From Sulfitobacter sp. S223 (lineage in GTDB: Bacteria; Pseudomonadota; Alphaproteobacteria; Rhodobacterales; Rhodobacteraceae), in the NCBI RefSeq assembly GCF_025143825.1, contig NZ_CP083560.1, positions 2,294,001 to 2,358,000 of the forward strand: 64,000 bases of DNA. Reading direction: 5' to 3'. The position numbers and the translations under genes are program-made. Below the pieces are notes generated by a model. It was not told the DNA's origin. It ran no database searches and worked only from the letters and a program-made list of their open reading frames with translations. Positions 17,078 through 28,404 of the stretch are shown piece by piece; the first letter of the stretch is position 1; each line of letters opens with the position of its first letter.

Positions 17078-17532
17078 TTGATCGCACCCTTTTGCGTGCC
17101 GTTGATGATCGTATCCGCATTGTCCGCCAAATGGGTGAGAAACCGCTCGATAGTGGCCTGCTCATCCCCAGAAAACGGAGCAAGCAGCGCCTGATTGTAC
17201 TGTTTGATTTCGCGCGCGCCGTGCTCAAGCGTCGTACGTCCAAGCTCCTCAAGGTAGATTTTGATGACACGACCGTCCGTCGCCGACGCAGACCGGCGCA
17301 CCAGTCCTTTATCACACATTCTATCAACCAGACCCGTAAGGCTGGATTTTCCCATAGCAAGCGTTTTGGAGATTTCACTGATCGGCTGCCCGTCATCACG
17401 CGACAGGATCAACAGCACTGCCAACTGGGATGTCGTCAGGCCAATCTGGGTTCGCGTGCGGTGGTCTGCCGCGCGGAACAGCGCCGAATGCGCGACCTGA
17501 AGTTTCTGAAATACTCTAAGTTTTTGGGGCAT
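17074..17532 (-). CDS. MarR-family transcriptional regulator
   Basis: 152 residues with the MarR winged helix: LTTSQLAVLLILSRDDGQPISEISKTLAMGKSSLTGLVDRMCDKGLV as helix-turn-helix and SATDGRVIKIYL as the wing. Dimerising helices lie at both ends. It heads an operon with the hydrolase and enoyl-CoA hydratase and probably represses it from the dyad just upstream (17540-17571), with a CoA-linked or aromatic ligand as inducer by analogy with other MarR proteins next to crotonases. Confidence 0.85.
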   Translation of the reverse strand: MPQKLRVFQKLQVAHSALFRAADHRTRTQIGLTTSQLAVLLILSRDDGQPISEISKTLAMGKSSLTGLVDRMCDKGLVRRSASATDGRVIKIYLEELGRTTLEHGAREIKQYNQALLAPFSGDEQATIERFLTHLADNADTIINGTQKGAIK

Positions 17533-17539
17533 AATTTAA

Positions 17540-17571
17540 TTCGCATGTGGACTATTTATTTCATATGCGAA
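17540..17571. promoter_or_regulatory. Dyad TTCGCAT-N18-ATGCGAA, likely MarR operator
   Basis: A perfect 7-base inverted repeat (TTCGCAT at 17540-17546, ATGCGAA at 17565-17571) lies 8 to 39 bases upstream of the MarR start. Read on the gene strand, each arm sits in a TTCGCATATGAA/CATGCGAATT context like known MarR-family sites. Binding by the adjacent regulator is inferred. Confidence 0.55.
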
Positions 17572-17928
17572 CCAGTTGCCGCGCGCAAGCCCTCGCAACT
17601 TCTGACAGTAAGATCAAGTCAGCGCCCTCCTCCAGATGATCGGAACAAATCCCCCCAAAAGATACTGACATGTGATTTTCGAAGCCCAACACGTGACTAT
17701 GGGCAGCAAAGATGCTTTGCCGCGCGGAGTAAATGCCCCTAATCGGCTCATATTGAACAGACAGAAGACCTCAAGACACCTCTTGGGTGACGTTTGGGTC
17801 ACCATCGGTAGCTGAGCGGGTCCAACAAGAAACTGGACGTGTTCATTGGTCAATTTGACTGATCTGAGTCGGGCAGCAGCTATCGGGGAAATAGCAACGT
17901 CCATACTAACCGGACAACCATCTCAGCA
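17572..17928. other. Intergenic, no gene recognised
   Basis: Between the MarR operator region and the katG terminator, frames on both strands are short and lack ribosome sites or family resemblance. The promoter of the MarR operon should lie at its left end. Confidence 0.45.
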
Positions 17929-17962
17929 TAAAAAAACGCGGCCCCTTTCGGAGCCGCGCTTC
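17929..17962 (-). terminator. Rho-independent terminator of katG
   Basis: On the reverse strand the sequence reads GCGCGGCTCC-GAAA-GGGGCCGCGT followed by seven T, a strong GC hairpin with a U tract. It lies 20 bases after the katG stop. Confidence 0.85.
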
Positions 17963-17981
17963 CTGTTTCGTCGTTCAAGAC

Positions 17982-20258
<2,277 letters not shown>

Positions 20259-20297
20259 CTAACAAATGTCGGTGATATCTTTAAGTTTGATTTTCCG

Positions 20298-20321
20298 ATA
20301 GGCGTGATAAGTAAAACCTAT
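20298..20321. promoter_or_regulatory. Candidate OxyR site between katG and oxyR
   Basis: ATAG at 20298 and CTAT at 20318-20321 flank an AT-rich core just at the oxyR start, recalling the ATAG/CTAT half-sites of OxyR operators. The spacing does not fit the full four-element consensus well. The 118-base divergent region also has a GGGGG/CCCCC hairpin in the katG leader (20230-20247). Confidence 0.3.
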
Positions 20322-21234
20322 GATCAATTTTACGCTCAAACAGTTGCGCTATTTCGAAGCGGTCGCACGACAGGGTCACTTTGGCCGCGCCGCTGAGATG
20401 TGCGCTATCTCCCAGCCCGCGCTCTCGGCACAGATCGCGGCCCTTGAAACCGCCATTGGACATCAACTGTTCGAACGGGGTGCGCGGCAGGTGCGCCTGA
20501 CGCCTTTTGGGGACCAGTTCGCTGAACGCGCCCGCGACATTCTTCGCGGCGCGGAGGCACTGTCGGAAATGGCGCGCGGCGCACGTGGCTTGGCGCTTAC
20601 GCGGTTGCGGATCGGCGTGATCCCGACCATCGCCCCCTATCTGCTGCCCTCAGTTATCGGCCATATCACTGCCGCGCACCCGCAAATTGACCTGATGGTG
20701 CGCGAAACCATGACGCACAAGCTCATAGAAGAGCTGGGCGATGGCAAGCTGGACTGCGCCATTGTCGCCCTGCCGGTTTCCGAACCTGCATTTACCGAAA
20801 TTGCCCTGTTCGATGAAGCAATGGTTCTGGTCCGTCCAGCAGAGGATGGGGCAAAACCGGTACCCGACATGGACACCCTCAGCCAGATGAAACTGTTACT
20901 GCTGGAAGAAGGTCACTGTTTTCGCGATCAGGCGCTGTCATTTTGCGCCCTGCGAAGCACCTTACCCCGAGAGGGGCTTGACGGATCATCGCTGACCACT
21001 CTGGTCCAGATGGTGTCGGCAGGGATCGGGGTCACCCTGATACCGGAAATGGCCGTGCCTGTCGAAACCCGCTCTGCGGCTGTCAGTATTGCACCACTCG
21101 GTGCGCCACGCCCGATGCGCACCGTGGGGATGATCTGGCGCAAGACCTCGGCCCTCGCACCGAAGTTAGAGGAGATCGCCGGATTGGTCCGCGACGCCGC
21201 AGCAGACCACCCCGCCTTTTCCCGCAGGCCATAG
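20320..21234 (+). CDS. oxyR: Hydrogen peroxide-sensing LysR-type activator OxyR
   Basis: 304 residues. The LysR winged helix is at 1-65 (LKQLRYFEAVARQGHFGRAAEMCAISQPALSAQI) and the sensor domain follows. Cys200 in EEGHCFRDQAL and Cys209 in LSFCAL match the E. coli redox pair Cys199/Cys208, which marks OxyR rather than a generic LysR. Peroxide would form the disulfide and switch on katG, which is divergent with 118 bases between the two starts. Confidence 0.93.
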   Translation: MINFTLKQLRYFEAVARQGHFGRAAEMCAISQPALSAQIAALETAIGHQLFERGARQVRLTPFGDQFAERARDILRGAEALSEMARGARGLALTRLRIGVIPTIAPYLLPSVIGHITAAHPQIDLMVRETMTHKLIEELGDGKLDCAIVALPVSEPAFTEIALFDEAMVLVRPAEDGAKPVPDMDTLSQMKLLLLEEGHCFRDQALSFCALRSTLPREGLDGSSLTTLVQMVSAGIGVTLIPEMAVPVETRSAAVSIAPLGAPRPMRTVGMIWRKTSALAPKLEEIAGLVRDAAADHPAFSRRP

Positions 21235-21378
21235 AACGAAATATGTGACGAGCAAGATGCGATCGCTTGGACAGAAGCTGGCGCCCCGAGTTAGGTATAA
21301 CTTTAAACATCAAATCCGGATCGTTCACAGAATTTACACCCTCTCCCGTGCAACTGACTGCCTGTGCTGGAGAACTCT

Positions 21379-22404
21379 ATGTCCTTTCAAATCTTCGCAA
21401 TTGATAATGAATTTGCCGCCTCTACCGGTAGCAATGTGAATACCTCGCCCGGGCGATCCAGGTTTGACAACCCGCCACAAGGTTCAAAAGACCTTGTGAT
21501 AACCACAAAGGACGGCGACCCCGAACCGCGCCTGTTCGACGTCGGCGATACATATGATCTAAGCTGGGGCGGTCAGGTGGGTGGTGCCAGCATCATTGAT
21601 GCTGTCGTTGTAAGATCAGATGCTGCACCCTCCAGCGGTGGCGGTATCATCGTCTTTGAGGGCCTCGACGAAAATGGCGAGACCGCCCAGATCATCTGGA
21701 CCCCCGGATTTGATCTGGAGCAGTGGTATGCGGACAATTACAACCCCTCGGCAGAGCCGGAATTCTACGTCACGGACCTGCAATCCGAATACACCCATGG
21801 CTATGTCTGCTTTGCAGCACAGACGCGGATCAGAACCCCGCAAGGATACAGGCAGGCAGGTCATCTGGTCACTGGTGATCTGGTATGCACTGTTGATGCA
21901 GGCGCTGTGCCCCTGCTTTGGACGGCATGGTGGCACGGTGTCGGACATGAAAAAGCGGCGCCGGTCTGTTTCTCCGAAGGCAGCCTTGGCAACAGCCGCG
22001 CATTGCAGCTTTCTCAACAGCACCGGGTGCTGACCAAATCGCCGCAGCTACAACTGCTCTTTGGTCTAGACGAAGCATTGGTGCCAGCGCGGGCTTTTGT
22101 GAACGGTCATTCCATCCGCATCAAGCCCGAGAACCGCATCACCTATGTCCATTTGATGTTGGAACAGCATCACATTCTGGATGCAGAAGGCACCCATTGC
22201 GAAAGCCTTTATCTAGGAGAGCAAAGCAGTTTTCGACTGTTTCAGAACCAAAAACTTGCAGCACTTATAAAAGCGACGGATCCGCAGATCATAAGTGCCC
22301 CCGCAGCACGCCCGTTCCTGTCTATGAAAGAAGCCCGGCTATTGTTTCACGGTCGCGGCGCAGCGCAACCCATGTCTGCCGCCGCACAAGCAGCTATGTA
22401 TTAA
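21379..22404 (+). CDS. Stand-alone Hint-domain protein
   Basis: 341 residues from ATG 21379, with GGAG six bases upstream (an in-frame GTG at 21364 overlaps that site). Residues about 1-145 form an Asp/Gly-rich domain. A Hint_2-type module starts at CFAAQTRIRTPQGYRQAGHLVTGDLVCTVD (Cys at the splice-like position) and includes LQLSQQHRVLTKS and YVHLMLEQHHILDAEGTHCESLYLG near residue 265. Such Hint proteins are very common in Rhodobacteraceae, and their biological role is unsettled. Unlike an intein there is no clear C-extein; about 60 residues follow the Hint core. Autoproteolysis before the Cys is possible. Confidence 0.8.
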   Translation: MSFQIFAIDNEFAASTGSNVNTSPGRSRFDNPPQGSKDLVITTKDGDPEPRLFDVGDTYDLSWGGQVGGASIIDAVVVRSDAAPSSGGGIIVFEGLDENGETAQIIWTPGFDLEQWYADNYNPSAEPEFYVTDLQSEYTHGYVCFAAQTRIRTPQGYRQAGHLVTGDLVCTVDAGAVPLLWTAWWHGVGHEKAAPVCFSEGSLGNSRALQLSQQHRVLTKSPQLQLLFGLDEALVPARAFVNGHSIRIKPENRITYVHLMLEQHHILDAEGTHCESLYLGEQSSFRLFQNQKLAALIKATDPQIISAPAARPFLSMKEARLLFHGRGAAQPMSAAAQAAMY

Positions 22405-23272
22405 TCCCTGAGGCGCGCGGGCCAATAGAATATGACTGAGTTTCTTGTACAGATTTCCGAACTCGGACAATGAACCCTATGGGCGATTCGTGCACAAAGA
22501 TCACGCGGTCAGGCCGCGACCTGCTTTGTGTCATACCTCTGCATATGGCTCGCAGATTTTCACCTGCCTTTGTCGGCCAGCAGCTTCCTCAATACGGCGG
22601 GCGCTCAGTTTTTTCGTAAATTTGATGCTTAAGTATAGGTGAACTGAGTTTTGGCGCGGCCGATAAACTGCAGGCTTACGAGATCAAAAAAAGTGTGTGG
22701 AACCAGCGTATCTCACGTCCACGAAGCGCCGCGTTATTATCCGTCTTATTCCGGAATTTAGATTGGGCAACAAGCGTGCGGCTATCGGCCTCTTTGGTCA
22801 ATCGATCCAACATTTCGTTTCTGATTGTTGGAAAAGGCGAAGTCGTTCTATTCACGGTCTCTACATTCATGTCGGTCCCCAAAATAAAAGTGGCAGCTGA
22901 CAATAAAATTCGCGAATTTCGGGTTTCTAAATAATGGGAAGCGGCTTAATTGTTTCCCCGAACGCTGTGTGAATCCAGAAAACACACAATGGATTCAGCC
23001 TCCTACCTAGATCACCTTTCCTCTGTGCTCTCTCCGTTGCCGTAAACAGTCATCAGTCCCAAAAGCGCATCGTTTCCGTAATGGATACAGTACAAGAAGG
23101 CATTTCCTTTATGTGGACATAAAATGGGCAAAAAAGGCATCGCGATTCGGCCTTAGCTGGCAGGAATGCAGCGCTGAGATTCATTGGTGTGGATTTTGTT
23201 TCTTCACCTGAATTAACAATCGATCCAAGCAGTACCAATGCGACAGCATTCCTCGAAGACTACGCACGTCAT
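22405..23272. other. Long intergenic stretch, mostly non-coding
   Basis: About 870 bases lie between the Hint gene and the convergent acyl-CoA ligase. No conserved protein, tRNA or IS end is recognised. One weak small reading frame is listed separately (22676-22870). The right part (22900-23100) is AT-richer than the flanks. Confidence 0.5.
22676..22870 (-). CDS. Possible small protein, unrecognised
   Basis: 64 residues from ATG 22870 preceded by GGGGAC about 4 to 9 bases upstream, beginning MNVETVNRTTSPFPTIRNEML. It is charged and predicted soluble, with a hydrophobic end (FHTLFLIS). There is no family resemblance or operon context, so it may be chance. Confidence 0.2.
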   Translation of the reverse strand: MNVETVNRTTSPFPTIRNEMLDRLTKEADSRTLVAQSKFRNKTDNNAALRGREIRWFHTLFLIS

Positions 23273-23308
23273 TTTCCGGCGCTGCGTGGTGTTACGCAGC
23301 GCCGGAAA
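23273..23308 (-). terminator. Strong 14-bp hairpin after the acyl-CoA ligase
   Basis: TTTCCGGCGCTGCG and CGCAGCGCCGGAAA are perfect inverted arms around an 8-base loop, 14 bases beyond the ligase stop. No T tract follows on the reverse strand, so it may act as a 3' stabiliser or a terminator without a U tail. Confidence 0.6.
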
Positions 23309-23321
23309 TCGTTGGACTGGA

Positions 23322-24935
23322 TCAAGCGTCAAGCAACACTTTGCCGAATTGCTCACGCAGTTTGTTCTTCTGAACCTTACCGGTTGAACCAATCGGCAGT
23401 TCGTCAACGAAGATCACGCGGTCGGGGATCTGCCAGCTTTCCACTTTGCCTTTGTAGAACTCGCGCAGCGCGTCCTCGGTCACGTCGCCTGCCTTGATTG
23501 CCACCAGTACAGGGCGTTCGTCCCATTTCTCGTGCAAGGCGGCGATGGCCGCCGCGTTGGCAATCGCAGGATGCGAGATGGCGATATTTTCAAGTGTCAC
23601 AGTGGAAATCCACTCGCCACCGGATTTGATGATGTCCTTTGATCGGTCGCGAATGACCATAAAGCCTTCGTCATCAATCGTGGCGACATCGCCGGTGTCA
23701 AACCAGCCATCAGCCGTGAGCGCGGGCGCGTCCTTGCCAAAATATGTATCCACGATCCACGGTCCACGAATTTGCAGATCACCTTGTGATGTCCCGTCAT
23801 GCGGCAGCACCTTGCCGTCTTCATCCACCACGCGCAAATCAACACCGAATGGCGGGCGGCCCTGCCCCAACCTGATCTCTGCCTGCTCGTCGGCCGACAG
23901 TTTTGTGTGACGCTGCAACAGCTGGTTCATGGAACCAAGCGGTGAGGTTTCTGTCATGCCCCATGCGTGCACCAGATCGACACCGTATTCGGCAAACTTC
24001 GGAATCATGGACGGCGGCAAAGCGGAACCGCCAACCACTGTGCGTGTCATGGAAGGTATCTTGCTGCCCGTTTCCTTAAGAGCAGCCAACAGCCCCATCC
24101 AGATCGTCGGGACGCCCAGCGCCAGTGTGACTTCGGTCTCGTCAATAAGGTTCACAAGGCTTTTGCCATCAAGTTTCGGCCCCGGCAGTACCAGCTTACA
24201 TCCCGTAACTGCCGCAACATAGGGCACGCCCCAAGCGTTTACGTGAAACATCGGGACAACAGGCAGCACAGTATCCATCGCCGAAATGTTCAGCCCGTCC
24301 GGCTGGTTACCCGCGATGGAATGCAGCACGGTGGAGCGGTGTGAATACAACACGCCCTTGGGGTCGCCGGTGGTGCCAGATGTGTAACACAGGCTTGAAG
24401 CGGCGTTTTCGTCCAGCTCCGGCCAAGGCTCTGACGCGTCGCCGGTTTCCAACAGTTCGTCAAAGAACTTGAGGCCGGGGACGGCCTTTGCGGCGGCTTC
24501 GTCACGCGGGCCCATCATGACGATGTGTTTTGTATGCTTCAACGCTGGCGCAAGCTGGCCCGCTGCGGGCACAAATGTTGCGTCGATGAACAGAACCTGA
24601 TCCTCGGCGTGGTTGATCACATAGACCATCTGCTCTGGCCCCATGCGCGGATTGATCGTGTGGCAGACAAAGCCACCTCCAGCGACACCAAAGTAGATTT
24701 CAAGATGGCGCCGGTTGTTCCATGCGATCGTGCCGCACCGCGCGCCTTCTTCCAGACCAAGCTTGCGCAAAGCAGAGGCCAGCCGCCGTGCGTTCGCGCC
24801 AACCTGCCCCCAATTCGTGTGTTCCAGTCCGCCGGAGGTCTCGACCGAGACGATCTCGCCCTTGGTGTGAAAACGGGCGGCGTGGTCGATCAAGCTGCCT
24901 ATTGTCAGCGGCATGTGCATCATTTGTCCAAGCAT
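23322..24935 (-). CDS. Fatty acid/medium-chain acyl-CoA ligase
   Basis: 537 residues of the ANL adenylating superfamily. It activates a carboxylic acid to acyl-AMP and then acyl-CoA. Motifs visible are the P-loop-like YTSGTTGDPKGV, VPMFHVNAWG, HAWGMTETSP, WFDTGDVA, the hinge RSKDIIKSGGEWIS and the C-terminal catalytic Lys in GSTGKVQKNKLRE. The pattern FHVNAWGVPY with GKVQKNKLR is that of FadD3/AlkK-like medium to long chain ligases. AGGAGAG lies 6 bases before the ATG. It follows the GMC oxidoreductase by 21 bases on the same strand, so an alcohol or aldehyde oxidation then CoA activation path is inferred. Confidence 0.88.
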   Translation of the reverse strand: MLGQMMHMPLTIGSLIDHAARFHTKGEIVSVETSGGLEHTNWGQVGANARRLASALRKLGLEEGARCGTIAWNNRRHLEIYFGVAGGGFVCHTINPRMGPEQMVYVINHAEDQVLFIDATFVPAAGQLAPALKHTKHIVMMGPRDEAAAKAVPGLKFFDELLETGDASEPWPELDENAASSLCYTSGTTGDPKGVLYSHRSTVLHSIAGNQPDGLNISAMDTVLPVVPMFHVNAWGVPYVAAVTGCKLVLPGPKLDGKSLVNLIDETEVTLALGVPTIWMGLLAALKETGSKIPSMTRTVVGGSALPPSMIPKFAEYGVDLVHAWGMTETSPLGSMNQLLQRHTKLSADEQAEIRLGQGRPPFGVDLRVVDEDGKVLPHDGTSQGDLQIRGPWIVDTYFGKDAPALTADGWFDTGDVATIDDEGFMVIRDRSKDIIKSGGEWISTVTLENIAISHPAIANAAAIAALHEKWDERPVLVAIKAGDVTEDALREFYKGKVESWQIPDRVIFVDELPIGSTGKVQKNKLREQFGKVLLDA

Positions 24936-24956
24936 TGGGGTCTCTCCTGTAAGTAG

Positions 24957-26588
24957 TTATTCTGCAGCTTGCGGCCGTGCCGCATCTGCCTTGATGAAAT
25001 CGGCAGCGCGTTCCGCGATCATGATCGTCGGAGCGTTGGTATTGCCGCTGATGATTGTCGGCATGACTGACGCGTCAACCACGCGCAGCCCCTGCATTCC
25101 GTGCACGCGCAATTGCGGGTCAACGACAGACATATCATCTACCCCCATTTTGCATGTGCCAACGGGATGATAGATTGTATCTGCCCGGTCGCGAATGATC
25201 TGTTCCCATCCGGCATCGGTCAAACCGTCGCGTACGCCGAACAGTTCTTTGTGTTCATAGGCAGCCATTGGCGGGGTCTTCATGATATCGCGCGACATCT
25301 TCGCGCCTTTGATGAGGGTCGCAAGGTCCGCATCTTCGGCCAGATAGTTGGGATCAATCGCCGGGGCTGCCATCGGATCAGCCGAGGCCAGTGAAACGGT
25401 GCCGCGCGATTTCGGGCGCAGAACGCAAACATGGCAACTATAGCCATAACCCGGATGCAATCTGCGGGCGTGATCGTCCACAACCGAAATCACAAAGTGT
25501 ATCTGGATGTCAGGGCGATCCTGCGCCGGATCGGTTTTAAGAAATGCAGCGCCTTCGGCAAAGGGCGTGGCCAGCATACCGCGTCCCGTCTTGCGCCACT
25601 CAAGGATATGTTTGACAAGATTCACTGTGCCGCGCAGGCCGATGCCGAAATTATCGGTGTCTTTGGATTTGTATCCCAGCGTGAAGTCGAGGTGATCCTG
25701 AAGGTTCTGCCCTACCCCCGACAGTTCATGCACCAACTCGATGCCATGGGGTGTGATGTCTTGCGCGCGTCCGATCCCCGACAACTGTAGCAACTGAGGG
25801 GAATTGAACGCCCCCCCGCAAAGGATAACTTCACGCTTGGCGCCTACATGCTTGTCATTCTTGCCTTGGCGGTAATGCACACCTGTGGCGCGCTTTCCCT
25901 CCAGGGATAGCCGCGTCGCGTGTGCACGGGTGATCACAGTCAGGTTGTCGCGCGACATGACCGGATGCAGGTATCCCGCCGCGACCGAGCATCGCTCGCC
26001 GTTGCGTTCGGCATCGTGGAACTGCGTAACCTGATAAAGGCCGACACCTTCATTATCGCCCGTGTTGAAATCGTCTACTTCACGGTGCTGCAACCGGCCA
26101 GCGGCCTCAATAAAGGCGCGGGTGATCGGGCGCGGTGATTTCTGGTGAGAGACTTGCAATGGGCCCGAGCCGCCATGCAGCGCGGCCTCGCCGTCTTCGT
26201 GGTTTTCCGAAGTGCGGAAATAGGGCAAGACCGCGTCCCAATCCCACCCCGTGCAACCGTTCTGGGCCCATCCGTCATAATCCGCACGGTGACCCCGGAC
26301 ATATAGCATCGCATTGATCGCGCTTGATCCGCCCAGCGCCTTGCCACGCGGTTGGTATCCCTGGCGCCCGTTCAGGCCTTTTTGTGGAACAGTAGTGAAG
26401 GCCCAATTGGAAATCTTGCCCCACCCCGGCAACATCGCGACCACTGCGGCAGGCGCACGGATCAACATGTGATCACCGGCTCCGCCCGCTTCCAGCAGAC
26501 AGACGCTGACGGTTGGATCTTCGCTTAGCCGCGCGGCAAGTGTTGCCCCGCCAGATCCGCCACCGACAATCACATAATCAAAGGTCAT
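24957..26588 (-). CDS. GMC-family FAD alcohol dehydrogenase (choline dehydrogenase/AlkJ-like)
   Basis: 543 residues. The FAD-binding motif [18 protein letters not shown] is at the N-terminus and the GMC signatures [19 protein letters not shown] (about 82-100) and [15 protein letters not shown] (about 260) are intact. The C-terminal active-site region has [10 protein letters not shown] and the [15 protein letters not shown] end. GMC members at this identity level oxidise choline or aliphatic alcohols; the co-transcribed acyl-CoA ligase favours an alcohol such as in AlkJ over choline, and no betB or betI lies nearby. This is an inference. Confidence 0.87.
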   Translation of the reverse strand: MTFDYVIVGGGSGGATLAARLSEDPTVSVCLLEAGGAGDHMLIRAPAAVVAMLPGWGKISNWAFTTVPQKGLNGRQGYQPRGKALGGSSAINAMLYVRGHRADYDGWAQNGCTGWDWDAVLPYFRTSENHEDGEAALHGGSGPLQVSHQKSPRPITRAFIEAAGRLQHREVDDFNTGDNEGVGLYQVTQFHDAERNGERCSVAAGYLHPVMSRDNLTVITRAHATRLSLEGKRATGVHYRQGKNDKHVGAKREVILCGGAFNSPQLLQLSGIGRAQDITPHGIELVHELSGVGQNLQDHLDFTLGYKSKDTDNFGIGLRGTVNLVKHILEWRKTGRGMLATPFAEGAAFLKTDPAQDRPDIQIHFVISVVDDHARRLHPGYGYSCHVCVLRPKSRGTVSLASADPMAAPAIDPNYLAEDADLATLIKGAKMSRDIMKTPPMAAYEHKELFGVRDGLTDAGWEQIIRDRADTIYHPVGTCKMGVDDMSVVDPQLRVHGMQGLRVVDASVMPTIISGNTNAPTIMIAERAADFIKADAARPQAAE

Positions 26589-26749
26589 GAACAGTCTCCC
26601 CGCGCCGTATCAGAGCCTCCCCCTGTGCGCTGGCGAAAATAAGCCAAAGAACACAGGCAGTGTCCATGCGTATTCGGGCATGAAAACGGGTGCGTCACGC
26701 AGCGTCAGAACGACGATCTTTCAACAGACGGCTGGGCGGTGTCGGACCT

Positions 26750-27079
26750 TCAGTCTTTTAGCAGGGCTTTTTGAACCACATCATCCCAGCCCAGATAGAA
26801 ATCCGCACCGTCACGGATCACGGGGCGGGCCATCACCTTGGGCTTTGCGGCAATTTGTGCTTCCGCTTCCGAGTTCTTGAGCCAGTTGTTCAGTGCCCTG
26901 TAGTCGTTAGAGCTGCGGTCAACCAAACGGTCGCCGAATTCCACGATCAGCTCTGCCAGCTCCGCCTCGCTTAAAGGATCGGCGCGAATATCGCGGAATT
27001 CGACTTTGTCGCCCTGTGCCTCAAGCGCTTTTTGCGCCTTCTGGCACTGGGCGCAGGTGCTTAATCCGTAGATTATCAT
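26750..27079 (-). CDS. ArsC/Spx-family thioredoxin-fold protein
   Basis: 109 residues from ATG 27079 with AAAGGAG just upstream; a longer upstream start is not supported. It begins MIIYGLSTCAQCQKAQKAL, a CxxC at the start of helix 1, then FRDIRADPLSEAEL and RPVIRDG, which is the ArsC/Spx/YffB-like fold. The CxxC fits Spx-like or uncharacterised ArsC-related proteins more than true arsenate reductase, and no ars genes are nearby. The function is not known. Confidence 0.8.
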   Translation of the reverse strand: MIIYGLSTCAQCQKAQKALEAQGDKVEFRDIRADPLSEAELAELIVEFGDRLVDRSSNDYRALNNWLKNSEAEAQIAAKPKVMARPVIRDGADFYLGWDDVVQKALLKD

Positions 27080-27149
27080 GGGGCGGTCTCCTTTGCTGAT
27101 CGACCGCACCCTTAGGCATACCAACTGCCTTCGCAAGCAGTTTCACCGC

Positions 27150-28196
27150 TTAATGGGCAGCAAGCGCTGCAGGCGCGCGCGTGGTGAGGCGGTTCGCGAC
27201 GACCGCACCCGTCAAAATGCTGGCAAGCGCCAACAGGGCCGCGATGCTCAGCGATGCGCTACCGCTTAGACCTGCGCCGATGGTGCAGCCACCGGCCAAT
27301 ACGCCGCCCACGCCCATCAACATGGCACCCGAAAGATACCGGCCCATCTGCTGCGCATTCTCAAAGCTTTCGATCTTCAGCTCATTACGCAGCAGAGCGC
27401 TGACAAAGCTTCCAAGCAAAACGCCGCCGATAAGGCCCGTGCCAAAGCCCGCCGGCACAGCACTTGACGCCAGCACCCAGAACAGAGTGTCAGACCAAGG
27501 CAGGGTGAAGGCCGCAGACTGGATTTCAAGTGGATCGAATTCGTCAAACAGCAAAACGCTGGTTGTGGCCCAGCCCAACACAGGCACCAGACCGATCACC
27601 GCACCCAGAACAACAAGACCGGCTTTTGGGCGATGCCGCTGGATCAAAAGACCCGCAGCAGCGACCGCGACAATAGCCACAACCACAGCGGCGAACGGCA
27701 CAGCGTAAAGATTGCCAAAGGGCAGTTCGGCCGTCAGCGCACCCAATGACGTACGCACAGGTGCCAGAACACCTTTCAACGTCGCATGCGCCGTGATCGC
27801 AAACACAGCAAGGACCATGACCGCGCGCAGGTTTCCCGTGGCCGCCAAAACCGTCAGCCGCGAGGCACAGCCCCGCGTCAGGATCATCCCTGCCCCGAAG
27901 GCCAGACCACCAATCAAAATCGCAACGATCGGGATAGACGGGCTGGCATAGCGGTGATCCTGAAGGTCAACAAACCCTGCGCCAGAAGCAATCAGAAAGC
28001 TGACAATCGCGGTTGCAAGCGCCGTCAACCAGATCGCACCGGCAGGGCCGCGCTCGGAAGGCTCCCCCGCTACGGCCCTGCGCAGGCAAAACCGCGTGAT
28101 TTGCGCCGCAGCGCCCAGTACAGCGCCCAGCACCAACGCAAACAAAACCTGTAGCGTTCGGGCGTCCAGTCCCCAGTCATATTGTTCAAGCAGCAT
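27150..28196 (-). CDS. YeeE/YedE-family sulfur-compound transporter
   Basis: 348 residues with about nine to ten membrane helices. The two pseudo-symmetric Cys motifs of the family are present: GMILTRGCASRL (about residue 107) and GGVLAGGCTIGAGLSG (about 305). Known members (TsuA) take up thiosulfate through these cysteines. This is the long fused form. The thiol-fold ArsC/Spx-like gene is next, 70 bases downstream on the same strand, but no sulfur-oxidation genes are close. Confidence 0.87.
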   Translation of the reverse strand: MLLEQYDWGLDARTLQVLFALVLGAVLGAAAQITRFCLRRAVAGEPSERGPAGAIWLTALATAIVSFLIASGAGFVDLQDHRYASPSIPIVAILIGGLAFGAGMILTRGCASRLTVLAATGNLRAVMVLAVFAITAHATLKGVLAPVRTSLGALTAELPFGNLYAVPFAAVVVAIVAVAAAGLLIQRHRPKAGLVVLGAVIGLVPVLGWATTSVLLFDEFDPLEIQSAAFTLPWSDTLFWVLASSAVPAGFGTGLIGGVLLGSFVSALLRNELKIESFENAQQMGRYLSGAMLMGVGGVLAGGCTIGAGLSGSASLSIAALLALASILTGAVVANRLTTRAPAALAAH

Positions 28197-28404
28197 GTCA
28201 GTCCCCTTAACCGTTCAGGTCGGGACATGGGTTTTACGATGCCACCTGTCAACTTAGGGGGTTGGAACACATGATACATTCAACCGCATAAAGCAGAACG
28301 GTTTCCCGATTTGCGGCGATATGCCATTCGGGCGTTCAGTTCAGCGCCTCCATCAAGGTCCGCTTCCTTATTTTACACCTACGCACAGCACGCAGGGCTT
28401 TTTT

